A DNA stretch of 64,000 bases from Tamarix chinensis (Eukaryota; Streptophyta; Magnoliopsida; Caryophyllales; Tamaricaceae), in NCBI GenBank assembly GCA_030549775.1, contig CM060171.1:146588859-146652858 (forward strand). Direction: 5' to 3'. The position numbers were made by a program, and so were the translations under genes. The notes under the pieces were generated by a model. The model did no database searches and was not told the origin of the DNA. It saw only the letters and a list, made by a program, of their open reading frames with translations. Shown here in pieces: positions 1 to 10,711 of the stretch (its first letter is position 1; each line of letters starts with the position of its first letter).

Positions 1-884
1 AACCTTGTTATTGACCTTGATTATGGTTGTCTCAGATATTTGAAAATGAGTAAAAATGGTTAAGTATAAAAATTGAATTTATGTAATTGATATGTGATAT
101 TGCAGTCACTTTAATTAAAATACTAATATTTAAAGCTAAAGACCTTAAGATTAGGAATGATGATTCTTTAGGGGTAGCTACCCTAAAGACGTAGTTTATC
201 CCATGGTTGATTATGAATTTTTGCTAGTGTGCCTTAGTGCCTTAGCTAAACCCTATATTTTACTCTATTTAGCTCTACAGACTTATATAGCCATAATACT
301 CACATATGAATTCAACCACTAATTTTCAATATACACTATAAAAGGTGCAACCATATAATATCTTGTTATTCTCTTTTACTGCATTCGATAATGTTTTGTG
401 CTACATTCTTTGTTCTAATGAAATTGGGGTATGATGCTTACAACCAAAACTCAAACAAATGAGGAATTTCCATCAAAAAGAGAATGACAATTTGGTGGCG
501 AGGACCATGTAGCATCAGCCACATGTGACGATTAGGTGGTGACACCCAAGTGGTGTCGGCTATATAGCGTGAGCTAGGGGCATCGGTAAGGTATATACAA
601 TTAAATATCGGTTCCGATACATAATATTTGTCGATATTTATCAAATTTTAGATCACCCAATATGCAAAATTGATGATACTTATGGATTATGTGTCCTTTT
701 TAGTAGGGTACCATGCTACCTTCGTGTGCTAGTATGAATATGGTACCTTAGTGTCCTTGGGTTGATAGTCGATAGGATATTGAGTTGCCTTGGTGTGTCG
801 GTATAATTGGAGTACCTTAATATTTTTGGGTTGATATAATACCCCCTCAAGATAATAAAAATGGAAATTATTGTTATTGGATTG

Positions 885-1035
885 GTTGATAATAGCCTTC
901 GTACCTACCTATGATTTGGTAGTGGCCTTCATACTTACTTGTGATTTGGTAGTAACCTTTGTACTTACTTGTGGTTTGGTAGTAGCTTTTGTGTCTACCT
1001 ATGGTTCAGTAATAGCTTTTTTACCTACTTATGGA
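885..1035. repeat. 30-bp minisatellite, about 5 degenerate units
   Basis: Units of about 30 bp built on TTTGGTAGTAGCCTT followed by a variant of GTACTTACTTGTG repeat head to tail. They lie inside the truncated LTR and are internal to it. Confidence 0.6.
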
Positions 1036-2337
1036 TGATATGATCATTGTGTTGAGGTTGGTTTTAATTATTATTTCAGATAGCATCTCTTGTATGCTTG
1101 GTTGGTAAATTTTATTATGTTCCAAATGAAAGAGTCTCAGCAATATAGGGATTTATTGTTAGTGTTTATCTAATATGATTATTGTACTTTGATCATCGCA
1201 TGTATATTTCAATGTTTATACTATGTATTGTTGGGATGCCTTTATGTGTTCCATACGAGCTTTTCATATTAGTTTTGTATAATGGATTACTCAACACCGT
1301 TGTATGGAAGGATTCCTTTTCATGACCTCCTACTTATTCAATGGGTAGTGGCATTTGCATGTTATCTCGTGAGATTGATTAAAGGCTAGGACTTAGGTTA
1401 AGAATAGGTTATCCAGTGTTTTTTCCAATATCTTTTGATTTGGATGGTTATATACTTTCAAGCTCTTATTATAATACCCTATCCCAAAATTTTTTCAAAT
1501 TATATTTAGAATTATGTTGATATAAAATAAAAGAGTTTTGGTTTTGAAATGAGCTTGAAATTCTAATAAAAATATGAATTTTAGTGTATCAATTGATTGG
1601 TTTACATAACTAATCGACTGGTGCGCTGGTGAAATTTGTGTTCTTGTTTTCGACAAACTAGTTGACTGTTTGCCTAAATCGATCGACTAGTTTACCTGCG
1701 ATTTTAGATGCATTTTTGATTTTGATTAAAATTTCTCTCTAATGATTATGAAAACTTTTGATTTGAGTTCAATTATGCTAATACGCATGTTTTGGTATTC
1801 TGGTATTATTTCATATTAATTGGACCATTACATGATTTTAATTATTAAAATTTTGCAAAAGGCCACATTTAGAGGCAAGCCTCCCTTCTCCTTTTCGCTC
1901 AACTCTCCTTCTCTCTTTTGGCAGTTAGGAAAGCAATTTTTGAATTTCTGTACTCTCACTGACTTGCCAACCCACTTGCACACCCATCTTTGATTGCACT
2001 CAACCGCCACTACCCTATCAAGTCATCCTTCACTTCTTATCTTTCCCACACTCAACCTCACATCTCTCATCCCTCTTTTTCCTTAGAGATGCTGACCAGT
2101 TTGCTCCTATACATCTCATTCTGCTGATCCATCTTTATTCTACACTTGTGTTCTTACTCTCTTCTCCCTTCTTCTTGTGAAAATCTCATTAAGTGTTGAA
2201 CACCCTTTCATTTTCCTCTCTTCTTCCTTTTCATGAGAAAAAAAAACAAAGATCCTATTTAGTTTTCTCCTTTGAATTGTGTAAGCATTGTGTTCCTTTC
2301 TCTTTTTTCCAATCTTGGTTTTAATTCTTTCTTACTT

Positions 2338-2388
2338 TCCTCTTCTTCTTCTTCTTCTTCTTCTTCTTCTTCTTCTTCTTCTCTTAGT
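2338..2388. repeat. (TTC)n microsatellite
   Basis: About 15 TTC units in the pyrimidine-rich leader of the solo LTR. They give a spurious leucine-rich ORF on the plus strand (2288-2533). Confidence 0.9.
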
Positions 2389-2844
2389 TTTTAATGAAGT
2401 TTTGGAAGAGGTTTTTTTTAGTGATTTTGCTTTGATTCTCTTAGGAATCAAAGTTTTGCTAGATAAGCCATCCAGTAGGAGTTTTGTGCTAGTAGAATTG
2501 CTTCAAGGTAAAGTATTCTTATCTTTAACATAATTAGGTTTATGTGGTATATTGGGTTCCATGTGTTAGTGTTTATATGAGCATGATCTAATTGTGTTCC
2601 ATGGTATAAGCTTGTGGTATAATTTTTTCTAAGTAAGTGTTGTTGAGTTTCATTATTTTTAAGCATGAAGTTAATTGTTGAGCATAATTTGGTTAAGTGT
2701 GTATATCCCCATGTGCCCATGTAATTCTATGTGTGAAACATGTATTTTTTATGTGTGTTTTGACATAGAAAATTCTAGTATTAATATGGTAAAGTGTGGT
2801 AAAATTTGGTGTGTATTTCGCAAGTGTGGGTTGTATTTTACCCA

Positions 2845-3330
2845 GACTAATCAGCTGGTTCCTTGAACCAGTCGACTAGTTTTGCGAGCAGTCAAATGGT
2901 TTGGAGTTTTGGATAGGTTGGTTACAAGAGCAATCGATTAGTTTGTTAAACTAGTTGACTGGTCTTGATGAATAGTCGATAGATTGGTCAAACCCATCAA
3001 CTGGTGTCCCTACAAACTAAGGTGGTTTGGTCTTTGCTTAGACCCATCCACCAGTTGGACCGAATCAGTCGATTGGTTACTGTGACCAGTCAATCGGTTG
3101 GTCAAACCCATCGATCCATTTTTCTACAGATCAAAATGGTTTGGTCTCTGCTTAGACCCATCGATCGATTGGAGCAAACAATAGACTAGTTCTCATGAAC
3201 AGTCGACCAGTGAGGCTAACCAATCGATTGGTGCTCTGGTTTTGTTTTAATCCAAGTCAGGTATGACCAAACCAGTCGGTTGGTTTGAGGACCGATCAAT
3301 TGATTTAGCCACAATTCACCTGATTTGTTA
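2845..3330. repeat. Degenerate repeat cluster based on ACCAGTCGATTGGTT
   Basis: More than ten variants of a short, partly palindromic motif (AACCAGTCGACTAG, CAATCGATTGG, CAGTCGACCAG) occur in alternating spacing. The same motif class recurs in the oppositely oriented solo LTR at 50165-50450 and 51525-51680, so it belongs to this LTR subfamily. Confidence 0.7.
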
Positions 3331-3485
3331 TGATTTGTTGTGTTTCTCTTGGGCCTTTTGTGTTGATTCTTCCATGTAATTGCAACATTTTAATTATGAT
3401 TTCAACCATGATTGACCTAAGATAATATGAACCAATATTATGGTATTTGAGACTTACTTCTGGTTGAGTTTGGTTTTATCCTTAA

Positions 3486-3715
3486 ACACCTAATTGGTAT
3501 GATGAGTTTGGTGTCATCTCTAAGCACCCAATTTGGTGGCTTAATGCCTTGCGTGAGTTTGCGTGAGTTTGGTGCTAACTTTAAACACACATTTGGTGGC
3601 TTAATGCCTTGTGTGAGTTTGATGTCATCTTTAAACACCCAATTTGGTGGCTTGTATGCCTTGATTAGTGCTTGGTGTCAACACTTAAAACACCCAATTG
3701 GTTTGATATGTGGAT
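3486..3715. repeat. Tandem repeat, unit about 60-65 bp, 3-4 copies
   Basis: Copies of AATTTGGTGGCTTAATGCCT followed by a GTGAGTTTGGTG block repeat head to tail. They give spurious ORFs on both strands. Confidence 0.75.
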
Positions 3716-3782
3716 TTTGATCATAGAATTGTAGAGGCCTTCCCGATATGCATACATAGGGTTTAGTTATGTTTTGTGCCCC

Positions 3783-4165
3783 TAGCCTAGGTGTCCAAGT
3801 AAGGTGGATGTTGAAGATCCTTGAGAAAAGCCCCTTGGCACTAGTGCTAGTGTGGTGGGTGAGGTAGACCCAAAATTGAGTGTATTCCCCCTCATTTAGG
3901 TGTCAAAGTAAGGTGGATGTTGAAGATTCCTGAGAAAAAAGCCCCTTAGCACTAGTGTGATGCAGTGGTGGGAGTTGCAGTCCTACGTTCGTCCTATCAT
4001 GGTATATTGTCATTGTTTTAATTCTATGATTATGTACTTTGGGTGATTATTGACCCAAAATTGAGCGTATGTACCCTCACCTAGGTGTCCATGTAAGGTG
4101 GATGTTGAAGATCCCTGAGAAAATCCCCTTGGCACTAGTGTGATGCGGTGGTGGGAGTTATTGTC
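3783..4165. repeat. Irregular tandem repeat, three copies of a block of about 100 bp
   Basis: The block AAGGTGGATGTTGAAGAT followed by a CCCTTGGCACTAGTG-type segment occurs at about 3800, 3910 and 4095. It is internal to the solo LTR. Confidence 0.7.
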
Positions 4166-5172
4166 CTACATTTATCCCGTCAAGGATATTGAAATTATGT
4201 GTTTTATGTTTATATGGATTATTGTGGAATACCATGCTTGTGTGCAATTGTATACCCTTGGGTTTCGTTGAGGTATTTATATGTTTTCATTGTTCTCGTA
4301 TGTTATCTTTCAAGTAGATTGAATACCATGTTGTTGTATGTCCTCAAAGTACTGCATGAGCCTTCTATGTTTTAGGCAGTATGCTTTGTCAGTACTTCAC
4401 CATATTGATACTATACTTGTGTGGTTGCTGTGATGATCTGGCTTTTGGTCTGAGGAGTAGATGACGATTTACAAGGTTATGACTCTCAACTAAATTACGC
4501 TAAGGGTGATGACATGGGCCATTGCTTGGGGTTGGAAGTTTATGACTATGCTTAAGAGTTAGGCTAACTGGTTACTAGTATTTCTTCCATTGCATTGAGA
4601 TATTTTTATATTTTTGGTTATTTAAACTCTTGACTCAAATTCCTGTATTTGATATTATAAACTATCAAGTTCATTCTATTTATGATATGGTTCTAGTCTT
4701 TATTTCCTTTTAGTGTCACATTATTGTTATGATCATGCATTCTTTTGTTCGTTGCCTTGTATTAGGCATGTGTTAGGTGATGATGACACCTCTCTCATGG
4801 CTGATGTGGTGGTAACATTTCTCATATTTACTTTTTAAATCGCTTCCGCATTGTCTTAAAAATAAAATTTTCTGGTTCACAAATTGGGGTGTTACACTTA
4901 CGTATTTTCTTTTATTGAATTTCGTAACCACTAACAATTTGTCCTATTTGAAATGATATTAATCTTCTTTGACTTTTTCTACACTAATTTTATAACCATG
5001 TTATTAATTTAAGTGGAATAATTTTTTTAGCCTTAACATTTGGTATAAGAATGATAGAGGAAATCAGAATTGTACTAAATGTGATGGTAACATCCCATAT
5101 TTTTTTTTATTTTAGCTTCTACAATTAATTATTTAAATGAAAGTTTTTAGTTCATAAATAGGGGGTGTTACA

Positions 5173-8100
5173 CCTACCCATTTTTGTTGGCAATCACTAG
5201 CCTTTCCACCTCTTCTAGCTTCAACTTTTCCTTCTCATGTTATTTTATGTTGTCAACATATCTAATTTTTACCCAACTTTAAGCACCTTGTTCTCCTTTG
5301 TTACTTAGCCTTTTTCTCTCATTTTTCTTTCACTATAACCCTTGCAATTAGGGATGGCAATTTTCCCCGCGGGTTCGGGGCCCCGTCGGGGATTCCCCGT
5401 TCGAGTTCGGGGAGGAAATTCGGGGATCGGGTTCGGGTTCGGGGATTCTTAACGGGGATTTTTTCGGGGACGGGTTTGGGGTCCCCATCCCCGAACCTGC
5501 CCCGAAATTTTTTTATATATATTTTTATATAATTATATATATATATATGATATATATAATTTTTTTATAGAATATAAATTAAAAATATAATATAAAAAAA
5601 TAGTTTGAGGATCGGGGATAGGGTATAAAATCGAGTTTCGGGGATTGGGTCGGGTTTTAAGAACGAGGAATAAATCGGGGATGGAAAATAAATCGGGGAT
5701 CGGGTCGGGGATCCCCGATAAAAAAATAACGGGGATCGGGTCGGGTTCGGGGATGGGGATGAGGTCCCCGTCCCCGACCCGCCCCGTTGCCATCCCTACT
5801 TGCAATGGCAATATTTAACTTCACCCCTTTGTTCACCCTAAAATAATGCCTAAACCTCATTCATTCCCCCTTCCCCCCCTTCGCAATCAACTTTGCTTGC
5901 TATCCGCTTTAGCATTGGAGCCATTTTTTTCAATTTTTTTCTATCTCCCCTGACCACACCTTTGTATGATTTTCTTTTTGGGTTTTTGTTGGGATTTTTT
6001 CCTTACAACTTCCTCTACATTTACCATACTTTCCTTTTCTTTTTCCTTTACCTTTAGACGCTATTTGAAATTCCAAAAGTACCTTCTTGTTGCGTTTTGT
6101 TGCATTTCATGGCATCCTACTTATCATTTCCACTTGTTTTCCCCCCTTTAATCCTTACTTACTTAACCATAACTTCCCTCCTACTTTACGCTTAAGACTT
6201 TAACATTTTTCTCAAGTGTTTTAGTCTTAAGGTTTATTAAAAGTGAAGTTATAATCTTATTTTCCTTAGGTGATGAGTTAGTCATGTTGGAGTATCTTGC
6301 TTGAAGATTTAATTAACTATGTAATAAGATTAACTCTTTAGACATATGTTATTTTCCATGAATAAATAGAATACCATGAAATAATGCAAACCCATGATAA
6401 TGCATGATCGTGAGCTTGATAGTGTTTATTCATATATTATTTGGTTTTTTGTGTGTGAAAAATGTCATGTTAAACCATGCTAGGAAATTTACAATTTTAT
6501 ATTTAATGTCCATAATTTCCTCATTTTATTTAGCATGCTTAATATATGTATTTCCATGTGTTTAAGAGTTGTTAGGAAAACCATGTAGTTTGGTTAAGTT
6601 AACACTCGTCCACAGTGTTAGTGGACTAGGTTCCTTAGGTTGTTTTGGAACCAAATGGTTGATTTAATTCATGAAATTTTTTATGTAAGTATTTTTTTTT
6701 GTTAATTTAAATTTGGAGTAAAATGGAACTATTTTAATTGTCAAAAAAATTTGCATACGTTGATGTCCAAGGGAAAATTTGTCATAAAAGTGAGAATTTT
6801 CCAAAATTGAGTTCACCATTGTTTTTAGTAGGTATTATATATACAAATTGATACATAATATGATAGGGTTTAGAGTTGTAGGAAATCAATTATGAATTTT
6901 AAAAGTTTTAAGGTTATTTTATGCAAATAAGGGTATTCTTGGCCTTTAAACTTTAATTTTGGAATTTAGAATTTAAAATGAGTATCATGACAATAAAATG
7001 AGTTAAATGTATTAACTAAATGAATTTAGATAATTTTGATTAATATAGGTTAAAGTTTTATGATAAAATGACATAAATGAATGTCAAATTTTTTTAAGGG
7101 CAAAGTTATTATTTTTTACGCTTATTTTTTAGTTTAACTTTTATTTTTAGCTTAGTCATATTTAATATGAGGTGTTTAGATGGTGTCTTAAATTTGGTAA
7201 ATTGATGAGTTTAAATTGATGGGTAAATGACTTAAATAAAGATTTAGGATTTATAAATAACACTTGGGCCTTTTTTACCTTTAATATAATCTTCTTAGGC
7301 CATGTTTGGCTTTAGAATAAATTTAAGGATCTTATTAGGTAAAACCATTTAATTAAGTGACTCGTTTCATTTAATTACGTTAACCTTAAGTGTTAGTTTA
7401 GTGTTTATATGAATTCCTCAATTGATATTTCATGTGAAGTTTTCTTAATTAACTGTAGTGTAATCCTAATTTCATTATCAGCACATAGTTGTTTGGAATG
7501 AACCTATATAAGTTATTAATAGAAAGTAATGATGATAGTATTAAGCATCTTATGAGCCATCAAGGTTATGTGTTTGGATGATATATATTTTATAAAACAT
7601 TATTAAAGCAAAATATCACACAAGTCAGAATTAAGCTTTATTAATATTATTTTTCTGCCCTAGTTTTGTGCAGCTATAGTGACCCCTAATCTATTCTATA
7701 CTTGTCCGTTCCACTAGTTTATAGGGGGTATGAATACTTAAGGATTAGAGGTCAGTTGGTGGCTTAAGTGTGTTTTGCCCTAAGATGATGCTTTTATGAC
7801 AATATTCGTGCCACCGGATACAATAGTAGCCCATATGCATTATGCCTTAGAAAGGTGCTTTATGTTGTTATTGTGTTATGAGTACTTAATGTGATTAATA
7901 TTGCAATATTGTGATCACTAAGTAAAGACAATAATCGAGTCATTATAGTTATATTTATTGTCATGCCTATATTTCTGATCCCTACGTGTTATCATATACC
8001 TATTGTTTGAATACCATGATCAATGACTAACATGTAATGTTTCTAGAATAGTCATGTTACCCAGAATCACATGATGTTGATATTGTTATCCTACACATAT

Positions 8101-8585
8101 TCTTATGTGTTTACTATATTGTATGTATCTTGAGTGTATCATGCTATGTATTTTGAATTAATCATATTACTTCGTAAATAAGTATTAACTTATTCATAAT
8201 ATGGACACCTATTCATTTCTACGAGTAAATGCTATTTTATTTTGGAGATGTTGTAGATATCAACGATTAAACGTAATACATGCAATAGAGAGATATCTAG
8301 AGTTGTAGGTACAATATTGTAGTTATTTGGAACTCCTCTCTTATTTCACTTATTGTATACGAATTCTCTTACTTCTCTATTTATTACATGTGTTTTGTAA
8401 TCTTGTAACCCAAAATCAAGTATTTTCTACACCTGATCTTTAGTTGTGAGCTATGTTTTTAGCCTTGCACTTGATCAAGAATAAGGATTACTATTTTTAT
8501 GCGAGATGTGACGCTGCCATCCATTATTTTATTTTTATGCTTTTAGAAAATAAAATTTTTTAGTAATAAATTTTATGATGTTACA
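5173..8585 (+). mobile_element. Older LTR fragment with its 3' end at 8585
   Basis: The right end is AATTTTATGATGTTACA at 8569-8585, homologous to the GGGGTGTTACA ends of the other LTRs. The pyrimidine-rich segment 5200-6180 looks like the leader seen near the 5' end of the other LTRs. The block at 7690-7745 (TTATAGGGGGTATGAATAC) recurs inverted near 41880. The 5' end was not found. It may lie left of the window if the 1-5172 LTR inserted into this one. No genes are seen. Confidence 0.5.
5341..5806. mobile_element. hAT-type MITE, 450 bp (5349-5798) with perfect 8-bp target duplication
   Basis: The terminal inverted repeats are TAGGGATGGCAA (5349-5360) and TTGCCATCCCTA (5787-5798), a perfect 12 bp match. 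They are flanked by the direct repeat CTTGCAAT at 5341-5348 and 5799-5806. An 8 bp duplication plus TAGGG..GGCAA termini is diagnostic of hAT elements. The arms are G/C-rich runs of CGGGGA/TCCCCG, able to fold back on each other, around an A/T-rich core (5515-5600). There is no transposase, so it is non-autonomous. It sits in the leader of the older LTR. Confidence 0.9.
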
Positions 8586-9707
8586 TAGACAACATAAAGT
8601 TATGCCATTATGATAGTGTCAAATCCCATGTTACCTGTAAAGCTAGATAACTATTAGCCATAATAATTGTGGAGGACTTCTCTCGAAGCGATTCTTCCTA
8701 GATTATTGAGGGCACTTCTGTCTACATTAAGCTTCACTATAGTTGAAGCTGGGGGGGATCCAAGAGAGCTCATGATGAATCCTAGTCAAGCCTAGTTTAC
8801 AAAGATAGGGAAACATTTGCTAGGAAAAAAATTCCAAGGCACCAATATATCAAATGTGTACTAACAACTCTCAAAGTTTAAGTGAAAGCATTGCTATGCT
8901 TGCCCACATTGTGTCAAAACTAAACTTTCTAGCGTGTCACAACGAAAAGGATGCACCAAGGAACTTTAAAGTAACTAGAAACCAACTTGTGGCGCATGTT
9001 TGTGCAAATCCAATAGTCTAAATCCAAGTGGAAAAATCTGATATAGTTTGAGGTGCTCCCAACTCTCCAAAAACTTCTAACTCAAGCACACTCTCCAAGG
9101 TGGATGGATGGCTCTCATGAGCCAGAACTTAGGCATGATGCATCACCTATGATATGTTGAGTATACAAAGCCTTGTGCGTGGGGAGTAAATCAAGGTGAA
9201 TAATTAATCTCAATTAACCTAGATGATGATTTCATTCATCTCGATTTACTTCAAATCAAATGGATACGTAAACAAGACATGGTTGCATTGCAAAACCTTT
9301 TGTGGTAGATTATACTACTAGGATGGAAGCATAGGTAGATTAGGATAGCCTATGGTTCACAAACCGAAGAACTGTGCATATTGACACCTTTATTTAAAAA
9401 TGTCATTGGTGTTTCTTTGTCATTCTCTCATGAAGGTCTCGACTTCATGTGCATTCTTCATTTTCCTCTATCCTCTTTTCTATCGTTTCACTCCTTCTTG
9501 AAGAAAAGTTCTAACCTGGTCTTTTGTCCATTGTGACCACAATTAGGAACGTCCTTGCTACTTTTGTCATGTAATTTGAATTGAAAAATTAAGAATCACC
9601 ATCTTCCTCTATATATATGCGAGAAGATATATAGCAGATATTTTCGTGATTCTTGCTATATATGTCAAAGAAAATCTAGAATCTTATTTAGGGCTATCTT
9701 AGTGAGT

Positions 9708-9715
9708 GAGAGAGG

Positions 9716-9749
<34 letters not shown>
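9708..9749. repeat. (GA)n microsatellite
   Basis: An uninterrupted AG dinucleotide run following GAGGGAGGGA. Confidence 0.9.
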
Positions 9750-9756
<7 letters not shown>

Positions 9757-9877
9757 ACCTTAGTTCAAAACCTTAATAATTAGCTTGTTGTACAAAAAGC
9801 TTGCTTGCTTTCACACACAAGAAGGGTTGTATTGGTCAAGTTTATTATTGAAACCAACCTAATTTACGTTATATAGG

Positions 9878-10098
9878 CAGAACTGTAAATGGGATAAATT
9901 AACTTAGTAAAAGTTCAATTCGGTTAGCCAAACCGTAAAAAATTACACTCAATTCATTTATAGCATAAGCTAGTGAACTTAGCTCGTTTTGTTAAAAGTT
10001 TAGTACTGCTCGTTTGTTTAGTTAAATAAACAGAACTCTAACTTTATTTTAGGCTCATCAAACCCGAGGGAGTTCGACTCGACTCATTTGAAATCCTA
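9878..10098. mobile_element. Possible degraded hAT-type MITE
   Basis: The left part CAGAACTGTAAATGGG and the reverse complement of the right end (TAGGATTTCAAATGAGTCGA) are weakly similar and resemble the TAGAGCTGTAAACGAGCC ends of common plant hAT MITEs. The interior has the usual CTCGTTT/GAGTTCGACTCG composition. No target duplication was found, so the call is tentative. Confidence 0.3.
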
Positions 10099-10711
10099 AA
10101 TGTTGGACAAATGGTTAGCTCACACTATAATGAAATTTGATTGTATTACCACAAGCCTTATATAGAGCTCAAATGCAAGCAAAATAGAAGTGCATGCTGA
10201 TGGGTGGAGAAAAGTTACTAAATGAAAATATGGCGTTCTTAGCTGATAGAATTTGGTAGATAAAACACTATGTCTTAAACTCAATAATGGATGTTCGACG
10301 ACGATATAAGTGTAGGATAAAATGAATGTCTGACGAAAACAAATAGAATTCAAATGAGCTTCGAATGAAAAAATAAGATGAAAAGCAAATGTCCGACGCA
10401 AGTAGAGTGATGGATCAGTAGTCGTTCAATGCGATGGTGCACTGCACCATATTATGCCTGCCTACAGTAGAGAGGAGGTCAAGCATCTACAATATGGACA
10501 TAACAATTAATTGATCAAGTCTCGCTTGCTGCTGTTCTCAAACATAACTTCATGACTTTAACTTTCTTAGGACTGACAACTAAATTTTTACAACCAAAGT
10601 ACTTGATCATCTAACAAGCAAAATTAGAGTATTTTTTCAACATTTCACATAAATAAGGCAAAAGGCAAAACTGATCATTTTCCTTTTAATTTCATTTGTG
10701 CAACCTCAAAT

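Larger units (their letters stand above)
1470..4896 (+). mobile_element. Solo LTR, 3.4 kb, with near-perfect 5-bp target duplication
   Basis: The left end is TATAATACCC, a mutated TG start, and the right end is GGGGTGTTACA. The flanks are CTTAT (1465-1469) and CTTAC (4897-4901), a 5 bp target duplication with one mismatch. The orientation follows from the pyrimidine-rich leader (1890-2390) near the left end and the GGGGTGTTACA right end. Internal minisatellites are listed separately. No gag-pol reading frame, primer-binding site or polypurine tract is seen, so a solo LTR left by LTR-LTR recombination is the simplest reading. Confidence 0.7.
1..5172 (+). mobile_element. Truncated long LTR (Ty3/gypsy-type), interrupted by a younger solo LTR
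   Basis: The segments 1-1464 and 4902-5172 read as one long terminal repeat in plus orientation whose left end lies outside the window. The stretch at about 170-300 (a block ending in CTCTACAGACTTATATAGCC) is the reverse complement of blocks in the solo LTRs at 26590-26740 and 55980-56110. The right end is GGGGGTGTTACA at 5161-5172, the terminus shared by the other LTRs here. No coding sequence is present. The left end and its target duplication cannot be tested. Confidence 0.55.
8586..10711. other. Region between the LTR and the 3' end of the SKL2 gene; no gene seen
   Basis: A/T-rich spacer with no credible coding sequence. It holds a (GA)n microsatellite at 9708-9749 and a probable degraded MITE at 9878-10098. 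The transcript end of the minus-strand gene should lie just below 10712, but I could not place its poly(A) site. Confidence 0.5.

Noticed and set aside
2288..2533. Small leucine-rich, membrane-like protein
   Set aside because: The leucine run is a translated (TTC)n microsatellite in the LTR leader.
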